Source: Rotaria sordida
Lineage: Eukaryota; Rotifera; Eurotatoria; Philodinida; Philodinidae
Direction: 5' to 3'
DNA length: 64,000 nt
NCBI GenBank assembly: GCA_905250125.1
Contig: CAJNOL010000268.1
Location: 103,757-167,756 of the forward strand
The translations under genes and the position numbers were made by a program. The notes under the pieces were generated by a model. The model was not told the DNA's origin and searched no databases. It saw only the letters and a program-made list of their open reading frames with translations. Every line of letters begins with the position of its first letter. The first letter of the stretch is position 1. Positions 1-9,200 of this stretch are shown here, piece after piece.

Positions 1-265
1 GATCATACTCATGTTTTAAACGCATACGAATTTCTATTAAATGAAACACCAAAAAAAAGATGTTTTATATTTCAAATTAGCTTGTCCATTTACCAGTTAG
101 TTTTTCTTTAAGTTCATGATCATAATGAAGACGAATACGTTCAAGTTCAAGTTGATGTTCAAATTGTAATTGTTCAAAACGTTTTTTCCAATCAGTTTCA
201 GGCGATACAGTCATATTTGTTGTTTCTATTTCCGGAATTTGTGATTGTTGATTTGGTGATGTCAT
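1..265 (-). CDS. Coiled-coil protein, N-terminal exons only (runs off left edge)
   Basis: I do not recognise this gene. ATG at 265 begins exon 1 (265-94), followed by a short intron (93-34; donor GTAAAT, acceptor TTAATAG) and exon 2 (33-1), which leaves the window. Reading through the donor hits a stop at 77-79, so the apparent 62-residue ORF is an intron read-through. Joining the exons (phase 1) continues the same charged, Leu/Arg/Glu-rich helical pattern. The N-terminus is Ser/Pro/Thr-rich and the rest looks like the start of a coiled coil (ELERIRLHYDHELKEKL). It is divergent from the dynein light chain gene at 812. The splice call rests on the sequence; the function is unknown. Confidence 0.5.
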
Positions 266-811
266 TCGAATAGAATTTTCTTTGCAATGATAAAAGGGAA
301 AAAGAAAAATAAAATTTCTCGTTGTCAAGGAATTCCGTGATACATACTGTAGTTGGGTTTTTTTTTTATCTGAGATTACTTTTCTTTTACATCAATGTTG
401 TATGCAGACGTTCTTGTTCTACTAGTCAACCATTTAGATTCTTTCAAACGCACACTCACTTTTTCTTTTTCTTTTATCTTTATATATATATATATTTATA
501 TTAAACTCTCTCTTTTTCTTTCTTGTTCTACTTCTCTGTTGTTGAGAGACGATTCTGCCATAACGACAATAGTTGAGCATAGAAAAAGAAAAAAAAAATT
601 GCATTCGAGCTGTCAGATTTCATATGAACTAAAAGAATGTTAACGCGTAATAAGAAGAAACAAGAGTAATTGACGAACACATATGTGTGTAGTCGTTTTG
701 TTTCTTGCATGTTCAATTTTATTCAAAAAAGAATTATGATTTACAATCGATACTTAAAGGCGCATTTTTTTCTGAAAAACATCGGCAAAAACATTACAAG
801 CAAGAATTGTG
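266..811. other. Intergenic, probable divergent promoter region
   Basis: This stretch separates two divergent genes. It holds poly-T and poly-A tracts and a short TA microsatellite near 481-500. I see no coding exon; the short ORFs here are low-complexity read-throughs. Confidence 0.5.
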
Positions 812-1366
812 ATGGATACAAAACGTTTAACACCTCGTCATGTATTTCAAGGAGTTTTACTTTTTACACCACCATTAAGTGAACAAAAATTATTATCTTC
901 AAGTTTAACTGTACCATCATGGAATAAAAATGCACGTTCATCAACAATTTCTGATACAGTTGTTATTAATCAAAGTCCACGAGCATCAACTTATTCTCTT
1001 GGTCCTACGAAAAAATTCGATTTTTCACGTGCACAAAAAGTTCTTCAATCAGAACTTACTCGTCATTGTGCTAAAGTACCTAGATATGTTCGATATGATT
1101 CAAAATTATCTAATGATCTTGCTTATGATTTAGCTCGACAATTACGTCGAGTTATGAAAGCAGATAATCTTAATTATACACGATATAAAATTGTTGTACT
1201 TATTTCAATTGTACAAATGGCACCTAGTCGACAAATACATCAGTCAATGGCAATTGTATCAAGATGTTTATGGGATCGAGATACGGATGGATCAATAACA
1301 GCACAAACTAAATTAGGCTATGATATGGTTGCTGTTGCAACTGCATTTGCAGTTTATACTGATTGA
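812..1366 (+). CDS. Tctex1-type dynein light chain family protein
   Basis: Single exon, 184 residues. ATG at 812 is chosen over the in-frame GTG just upstream. About 80 N-terminal residues are Ser/Thr-rich and low in structure. The C-terminal ~110 residues form a Tctex1/DYNLT domain: a helical segment with YDLARQLRRVMK, then strands with YKIVVLISIVQ and SMAIVSRCLWDRDTDG, ending in the typical GYDMVAVATAFAVYTD. Family proteins bind dynein intermediate chain as dimers and link cargo or ciliary components to dynein. The long N-terminal extension resembles the Tctex1-domain-containing (TCTEX1D/DYNLT4-5) branch rather than the ~113-residue canonical light chain; the exact orthologue cannot be fixed here. 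Confidence 0.9.
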   Translation: MDTKRLTPRHVFQGVLLFTPPLSEQKLLSSSLTVPSWNKNARSSTISDTVVINQSPRASTYSLGPTKKFDFSRAQKVLQSELTRHCAKVPRYVRYDSKLSNDLAYDLARQLRRVMKADNLNYTRYKIVVLISIVQMAPSRQIHQSMAIVSRCLWDRDTDGSITAQTKLGYDMVAVATAFAVYTD

Positions 1367-1858
1367 CATATGAATGCTTTATTAAACAGAATTTATGATA
1401 AAATTCTCTATTAAGAACATTTGATAAACTTATAAATCATCAATCCTTTTCGTTTTTATGTAACTAAAGATAAATTTTAATACTAAACCAATAAAAAGAG
1501 CCGGATCTGATATTTCACGATAACTATCAAAATCAAACATATTTTCTTACTCTTATTCGTAATCAAATTTTATGTATGAATAAATCTGTTTTTTTTTTCT
1601 ACATCAAGGTGTTGTTGATTTAGTACTAAATATTATCAGAGTCGAGTAGAAAAGTGCCACTTTATCCATTTCGTGCTCGTCAATTATAAATATCAATAAG
1701 CAATATTTATATGTACCCTGGTTATCGATGTTTTTTTTTCATAGAATACAAAATCTATTTATTGCAACCTGTTCGACATGTTGTTGACATTCACTAGAAA
1801 AAAAAAGGTCGAAAACAGTAATGTTAATATAAAAATGTTATTCAAACGAATGTGATCC
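1367..1858. other. Intergenic, nothing recognised
   Basis: This is the 3' flank of the dynein light chain gene, with AATAAA-like signals near 1490 and poly-T/poly-A tracts. No coding exon or repeat was recognised. Confidence 0.4.
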
Positions 1859-2182
1859 GTGTACGTCATAAAAAGCGCTAATGATCGTCTAAATGCATTT
1901 TTGCAAATAGTCGATTCAGATGGTAATGGTTACATTTATAAAGAAAAATTTCAACACATTTGTTCTCATTTATCACTAGTAGAAATTGATACAATATTGA
2001 ATGATTTTGATAAAGATAATAATAAACGTATTTACTTAAAACAACCGATGCAATCAAATAATTATTCTCATATATTATTCAAACATGATATGATTAATCA
2101 ACAATATAATACAGAAGAAAATATGATACATACGCAAATCAATGAAATACTCAATAATCTTTCATGGTATGAAAAAAAATAA
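1859..2182 (+). CDS. EF-hand segment, possibly the 5' part of the RASEF-like gene
   Basis: The ORF carries two EF-hand-like loops, DSDGNGYIYKEK and DKDNNKRIYLKQ, separated by a helix. Both keep the early acidic positions and the central Ile, but position 12 is Lys or Gln instead of Glu, so calcium binding may be weak. No usable ATG lies in frame upstream (a TGA intervenes) and none lies inside before the second loop, so the true 5' end must come from an upstream exon or the piece is decayed. RASEF-family proteins are arranged EF hands, coiled coil, Rab, which fits the gene starting at 2635, but I found no phase-compatible splice joining the two: the TG-GTATGA donor would create a stop. Linkage is unproven. 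Confidence 0.45.
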   Translation: MYVIKSANDRLNAFLQIVDSDGNGYIYKEKFQHICSHLSLVEIDTILNDFDKDNNKRIYLKQPMQSNNYSHILFKHDMINQQYNTEENMIHTQINEILNNLSWYEKK

Positions 2183-2634
2183 TAGAATAGATTAATTAGA
2201 AAGAACTTTTCTTGTTCGAGAACGTTTCAATTCAAATTTACAGTTATATATTTATTCGTATAGACGTAGCTGATGAATAATATGATGTAGATCGATACAT
2301 ATACTGATAACTGTTTTTTCGTTCTTTTTCGACCGATACCTATTGCTGAATGGTCGCCCACCTTACGCGTAAGCGTAAAGAAAAAAGTCAAATCACTGTT
2401 CTTAGTTCTAGGAGCGTTACGTTGTTTTGATAAACATATTTATGTACAGGATTGTGCATATGGTTGAAAGAGAAAAGAGGAGGCGGAGAGGGAAAGGAGA
2501 ACGAAACGAAAAACGAGTATCATGAAAATAGCTATATCAACAACGACACAAGCAAAACGGTTCTGGTTATTTTATTTTCAATATAATTTGTGCAGAAACT
2601 GATATCAAATATTTCATTGATTGAAAATCACACA

Positions 2635-4194
2635 ATGGACATAATCAATGATAACGTCTCTGATGATATTGTATTTTCCAAGTATGTAAGAGAAGTATTT
2701 TTAATACAAAAAATAAAAAACACGCATCCTATATATTTTGAAAAGATTTGTTTTTGCTTCGATAAAAACGAGAATTATTTAATATATGCAAAATAAAAGT
2801 TTTGTTCGTTAAGTATTTGTTTAACCGTCTAAAAATTAGACGAAACAATAATGTTGATGGTATAATATTATTTTTAAAGCATGAAAGAAGACTATGCATG
2901 CATTGAACAAATATTTATTTTTCTTTTAATAGCCAAGAACAAATCTATGAGTTTTATGAAACACTTCGAAATAGTTCAAATGGTTCAATTGAACAATTTC
3001 AATCAATTCTTGAAGTATTTGTTTGTGATATTCTTAAATATCGTAAAGAAATGAAACGATTAGAAGATTCATTTAAACGGTATTTAAATAAAATTCATTT
3101 TGTGATTTTCTTTTTTTTTTTTNNNNNNNNNNNNNNNNNNNNNNNNNNNNNNNNNNNNNNNNNNNNNNNNNNNNNNNNNNNNNNNNNNNNNNNNNNNNNN
3201 NNNNNNNNNNNNNNNNNNNNNNCACATTCATCATCAAAACATACAACTAATCAATCACAAACAATCATTCAATCGCCTTCAACAAAACGTAGTGATAAGT
3301 ACAATGCAAAGGAAGACCTTCCATTCGAGTAAATGATAAGTTTGATTGGTTTTTTTTTCTTTATTTATTTTTCTTTCCAGTCGTATGTTCAAAGTTGTCT
3401 TTTGTGGTGATGCAGCCGTTGGTAAAACTACATTAATCGTGCGTTTATGTAAAGGAACATTTATATCAAATATTAATTCAACATTGGGTGTTGATTATCA
3501 TAATAAACAAATTGAAGTCGATGATAAACGTATTGCTATACAATTATGGGATACAGCTGGACAAGAAAGGTTTTAAAATGAAAATTTTTCTTTTATTAAA
3601 TAAATTTTTCTTTTTTTTTTTTAAGATTTCGTAGCATTGCAAGATCATATTTTCGTCGATGTGATGGTGTTATTCTTGTTTATGATTCAACATATGAACG
3701 ATCATTTTTAAATGTTCGAGAATGGATTAATACAATAACAGATGCAACACCAAAAAAAGTATCTGTTATGATTGTTGCAAATAAAATTGATTTAAGAGAT
3801 CAAATGCGAGCAGAAGGAAAACGTGTTATTGAAAGAGTTGAAGGTTTAAAATTAGCTAAGGTTTGTTTTTAAAGAAAAAGAATGAATATATATATATATA
3901 TAATCTATTTCATATTTTTATTCTAGGAATATAAAGCATTATTTATTGAAACAAGTGCAAAAGATGGTACAAATTCATATGAAGCACTTGTTGAATTAGC
4001 TCGGTATGTATATAAGTTTATTACTATATTCGAAAGGCAGTTTTGTTTGATATTTATTAATAATCGTGTTGTTTTTTTTATTATTTAATTATAGAGATAT
4101 GCAATGTAATGAAGATTTAGAACGTTTTCGTACAGCAGGAATTGATTTAGATAAAACATCGAAAAAATCTGCTTGCTGTGGTATCAACCCTTAA
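2635..4194 (+). CDS. RASEF/Rab45-like Rab GTPase with coiled coil
   Basis: Exons: 2635-2681, 2933-3079, one ending at 3328 (its 5' end is in the N gap), 3381-3569, 3626-3860, 3927-4003, 4095-4194; phases agree at every visible join. The first two exons encode a helix typical of RASEF/CRACR2A proteins (IEQFQSILEVFVCDILKYRK). After a gap and a polar linker comes a full Rab domain: P-loop GDAAVGKTT, switch I TLGVDYHNK, WDTAGQERF, NKID and ETSAKDG. Rab45-type proteins are large membrane-traffic GTPases with N-terminal EF hands. The tail ends KKSACCGINP, where the Cys pair is followed by four residues, unlike the usual CC, CXC or CCXX prenylation ends. ATG 2635 is provisional; an upstream EF-hand piece (1859-2182) may belong here. 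Confidence 0.8.
3123..3222. other. Assembly gap (100 N)
   Basis: Exactly 100 N directly after a T tract inside the RASEF-like gene. The round number suggests a placeholder, so part of the coiled-coil exon(s) may be missing. Confidence 0.95.
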
Positions 4195-4782
4195 ACAGAA
4201 AATATATTTTCTTCAACTTTTATGTTTTATAGTGCAAGATTATTTTTCTATCTAAATAACCGACTATCTCCATTTTTTTTTTTTGTACTTTTCTATGTAT
4301 ATTTCAATATTCGGTTGGAATAAGTATAATGGATTCTCGGTTTTCAAATCTATTTTACTTTTTTTTGTTGTAAACGCAATTTTTTTATCGAATTATATTG
4401 CTTAGTCTTTGAAATTGTACGTCGTACAGTTCTTTTTTTTCCTATCATGAAATATAAATGATGTTCATTTGTTGAGAAGATTATTTGAACAAAGAATAAA
4501 GCCATATAACACTACAAATCTGTCTATTCTTAAACTTTTTAAATTCATGTAAAATTTAATGCTGAGTCATTTGCTAATAATTTCAAATTGATTCGATGAT
4601 GTTTCAAGTAATCAGGATTCAAAACATTACCCTTAATTCCTCATTGTCGACATGGCTGTTGAAATCGTTAAATATGTTTCTGATTACTTTCCATGGCGAT
4701 GACACTTTTATTTCAGATTGGTTTTATTCAATAGAGTATTCAATTCTGTATTGACATCTGTAGGACCAAGTCTATTGACAAA

Positions 4783-5195
4783 AAACCTTTCAGCATAATA
4801 TCTGAGAAATTAAAATGTGAAACATGATTGATCTGTTCCATTTGTTAAGGACCATCTCAGACATGTTGGTCGTATTATTCTTGATGATTAGAAAGACTGA
4901 ATTATCGAAATACCTGTCAATCTTTGTGACACTATAGGAAGGAAGGAGGTTCACTTTTCTCAACTTCATCACTACTTTCATTAGTTACTTCTTAATGGGT
5001 CATTAATGAGTTACTAATTGAATATAAATGAGTGACTAATGAAATAGTAATGAGTTATTAATTGGACGTTAATTAATGATTTAAACAATGAATTCTTGCT
5101 AATGACATGTCTGTCACGGTCTGTGGGAGACGCAGAGGCGTGTGCCCTAATTTCTACCCTATATAGTTCAACACCTTTTAGATCGTATTTTACAA
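4783..5195 (-). repeat. Inverted-repeat element, family 1, copy A
   Basis: Its left end (about 4783-4830, with TTAAAATGTGAAACA) is the reverse complement of the right end of copies at 12926-13012, 29910-29999 and 49320-49405. Its right end (about 5115-5195), reversed, matches the left ends at 12765 and 15427 (GATCTAAAAGG-type) and shares an interior block with 47765-47856. Between 4980 and 5090 is a degenerate ~20-bp tandem array built on TTAATGAGTTACTAA. This copy is diverged. Confidence 0.6.
4980..5090. repeat. Degenerate ~20-bp tandem repeat inside element copy A
   Basis: About five imperfect units related to ATTAATGAGTTACTAATTG follow each other. They sit inside the inverted-repeat element, so the array appears to be internal cargo of this copy. 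Confidence 0.55.
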
Positions 5196-5487
5196 AAAAT
5201 TATTGGTATCTTTTATTTGTCATTTCATTGGTGACCATGATATGTTAGCTAAAAAATTCGATTACGCTCATAGACTTGTCCCCTGATAGACATCTATGGA
5301 GATCAATTACAGTAAATATTTATATATCAATTGGTAGTGCTTTTCAAAAGCCACAAAATCGTATATTTGTCAAACTCAAAAAAGTCCTATACACTTAAGA
5401 AATTCCATGTAGACTACTCTTAAGACATACTTTTGTGCCTTATTAGTTGGCATTTAACAGATTTCGATTAAAAGAATTACGAATTGT

Positions 5488-5680
5488 GTCAAATCTAATA
5501 TGATATTCGGGATTAGCATTGAAAACTGAGTCGAACTATTTGTATTGCAAAACTTTTCATGAACTTTTTTTTTCATCAAAAAATTTATCCCTGATCTCCC
5601 TCAGGATTGATTCAACGAATGAATTTTATGAAAAAGTCATTTCAACAATCAAAAACAAGTTCTAATTGAGTCAACCCAGA
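5488..5680 (+). repeat. Dispersed repeat, family 2
   Basis: It shares a series of short blocks in the same order with the helicase intron at 18450-18620, for example CTAATATGATATTC at the start and GAATTTTAT plus AAGTTCTAA at the end. Diverged by eye; no coding content. Confidence 0.45.
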
Positions 5681-6205
5681 GAAACATGTGTTGACAAAAA
5701 AAACGTTTCTGAAAATATTTGAAATACATTCTGCATCGAATGATACATGAATTTAAAAAGGTTAAGAATGAACAGACTTGTGATCTTACACAACCCCATC
5801 TTTTATCATAATCAATCGGATATAACTATTAAAATTCTATGGAAAACCAAAACATTGATGTATCTGCCTTGCACGTGTGTCGTCGATAGATGACGCTTGT
5901 TGACAATAATCAAATATTTAAATTGTTGATTGTTTTTAAATATAATATATTTTTCATATTGATTTAAATATAAATAAATATGAAAAGAAATTTAATTTAT
6001 TATAATTAAAAGATAAATAAATAAAAAATATTCAAATTATTGGTTCCTTTCAGAAGAAGAACAGTCTAGATTATTGACTCATTACAAAAATCATTTGCGT
6101 TAGTATATCTTTTCTTTCGCAAGATATCAATTTTATTTTTATTTAATATTTTATCAATAGATATTCAACAATTATTTATATTTATATTGATATATAAGTA
6201 ACGTA

Positions 6206-9200
6206 ATGTCAATTAATCAAGCACATTATCAAGGTGGTCTTTTACTTTATCAAGGTGAACAGTAAGCAAAAACAAATTTTCTATAAAATAATTTCATATA
6301 TATTTTATTTAATAAATACATAGAATTGTTAATCATTCTAAAAATGTAACATTAACATTTGATGATGCAAGTCGTCAATGTGGTGAAGTATTTCGTGGAA
6401 AACATAAAGGAAAAGTATTTGTAACAACTCATCGAATGATCTTTCTTAGTGATGATCAACGAGATAATTTACTTTCATTTGCTGTGGCTTTTATGTATAT
6501 GAGAAATTTACATGTTGAACAACCAATATTTGGTGCTAATTATATATCTGGTATTGCTGCTGCACATCCAAACGGTTAGTTGTTTTTTAATATATTAATT
6601 ATTTGGTTATATGAGAATTTTGATAATAGAAAAACATAGTAATAAATTTCATTCATTAGAAGTATGGAAATGTTTATAAAATAGTGTAATTGAATAGCAA
6701 ATATACCATATGATTGTTTTTTGCTGCGTTTAATACATTCGTAGGTGACGAATACTACAGAATCTACTAGATTTAATAGCGACTTAAAGAGAGGAAAGTT
6801 TCGCTGATGAATTTATAGATATTTTGTTCTAATTCAAGTTTCTTTTTATCGTAATTCTCTCTGTCATTATCATTCAAAGCTGTATCTTGACAATAACATT
6901 TTAGTTAACATTCCATGTCTCTCACTCACTTGTTTAACATTAAACAACTTATAACTTTGTTTAACTCTTTGGTTACGGGGTTTTTTTCAAAGATGACAGA
7001 AAATATTGATTTACTCATAGAAATCTGAAAACACGTATATACGTCAAAGGAACATAGCAAATTGCGTAAGACTTCAATCAACACCATAAAGTTCAGTACC
7101 TGCAGAGTCGAGTAGAACCATCCGAAAACTTGCAAAATTGTTTGAATAGCTTCATGAATGATCCTTAATTCTATATTATAACATAGATCTATTGATCTTC
7201 TTTAAGCCTAGAACTTGAGGAGTAAAATCCATCGGGTCCAAGAATTTTTGAATCTCACCTACAATTCACTCTTTTTTTACTTGATATAGTTACATATACA
7301 GTAATATCATGTAATGACGCTTTGATACTAGAAGTTCAGCTCGTATTTAAACAGATCCTGTAACTAAAGTGTTAATTCTCAATAATTAGAAATACTGTTT
7401 ATATGCGGTTTATTTAACCCTCTACTCATGATAGCACCTAACCGCACATAGAATTGATTACAAGTAATTTACGAAGAACGAAAATATATACAACAAGTAG
7501 TAAACTAACATAAATCATGAGCGACGATCCACTATGGTGTACAAGAAGAATACATAAATCATCGACAAATGAGTTGCTTGAAACGTGTAGAATAGAATAG
7601 AATTATTGTAAATATGGTATTGTGGGAGGAAAGACTTGAGCGTAATGCTAATTCTCAAGAAATGAATACGTTGCTATTCTTTCTCAATAATTAGAAATAT
7701 TACTTATATTTATTTTGAATTTTAAAAAAAGTATTCAATTTCTAAGACAGTTTTTACAAGAAAACAAAAAAAACTGTATTTATTTTAATATTCCCAACGA
7801 CGACGATATGGATGAGGAGAATAATGATGATGAAAAGGTCGTCTCGGTCGATGATGATGATGGTGATGATGATGAAAATCATGATCATGATGATGATCAT
7901 GATCATCATCATGATCATCTTCATAATGTTCATGTTTTCGATATGATTCTGTTAATGATGTTCGTATTGTTGATGTTGTTTTTTTTCTTGATGTTGGTAT
8001 TTGTAATGTTGATTCACATGCAAACCAACCATTTACTTTTGATTTTGGATAACCAGGTAATAAACTTCCATGTGTTGAATCATAAACATAAACAAAATCT
8101 TTTGTAAATATATAATGACGTTTAGCATATGTAAAACCAGATTGTATATATTCATTTGGTGATGGATTAAGTAAAACATCAATATTAAAAATTTCTAATT
8201 CATTATTATGATTAAATTCATTTAAACGAAATGCTAAACGATTACGTATTAAATAAATTGAATTTCGATGTAATAAAGCAATACGTGGATTTTGTGGATA
8301 ATTTTTACCATATAATATATGTGGTCCATCAATAGACCAATGTGTTTTTAATTGCCACATATGATAATCATTAAATAAATATGTATAACCAATAGATGAT
8401 TTAACACAAGCTGTTATTATTGTATCTTTTAATGATGGAAAACGTTCATTAATTAATGTTGGTTGAGAATCCCATGAACGTTTTTTTCTTGCTTGATATC
8501 TCCATACTTGATTATTTTTAAATAAATAAAGTTCACCATCAGGACCTTCACAACCAGTTTGAAATTCTTCTGAACACCAATTATTAAGTGATAATATATT
8601 TGAAGAATATGTTGATGTTGATGATGATGATGATGATGATGATAATATTATTTTAGATTGTTCCGTTGTAGATTTTATTTTTGATTTACCATACAATGCT
8701 TGTATAGCTTGTTGATCATCAATTGATAAATCATAATTTGAATCAAATTGTTGATAAATAGGATACATAAGTGAACCAATTTCAAATGAATGATCTAAAC
8801 CAAGTGCATGACCTATTTCATGTGCAGCGACAAGTCTTAATGTATATAAATCTTCATTATCTTTATAATTATCTGTAAAATAATCATCATCATCAAAATG
8901 TATATCACCATCTGTTGGATAAAAAGCATGTGCTAATGTTGCACCACGTCCATCAAATGGATATCCATCATTATGATCTTTTGAATCAAATTTTATTTTT
9001 AAATTAGCTGTATGTTTTGTTTTAACCATTTCAAATGTTAATCCAGAATATTTTTGCCAATCATAAAATGATTGATTCATTATACGTTGTATATGATCTT
9101 TTGTTGTTATATATTTTTGTTGTTCAGGATATTTGTCAATAAACCATTTTAAATGTTTATTTGGCCAAATACGTGTTTTTCTTGTAGAATTTTCAGATAT

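Larger units (their letters stand above)
4195..6205. other. Intergenic region with two decayed repeats
   Basis: No exon was recognised between the RASEF-like gene and WBP2. The stretch holds one copy of the TGTGAAACAC-ended element (4783-5195), a copy of a second dispersed repeat (about 5488-5680) and very AT-rich DNA at 5930-6050. Confidence 0.5.

Noticed and set aside
7715-8107. Asp/His-rich ORF on the + strand opposite the MMP tail
   Set aside because: It is the complement of the trinucleotide-like repeat that encodes the MMP tail; the MMP frame is supported by domains.
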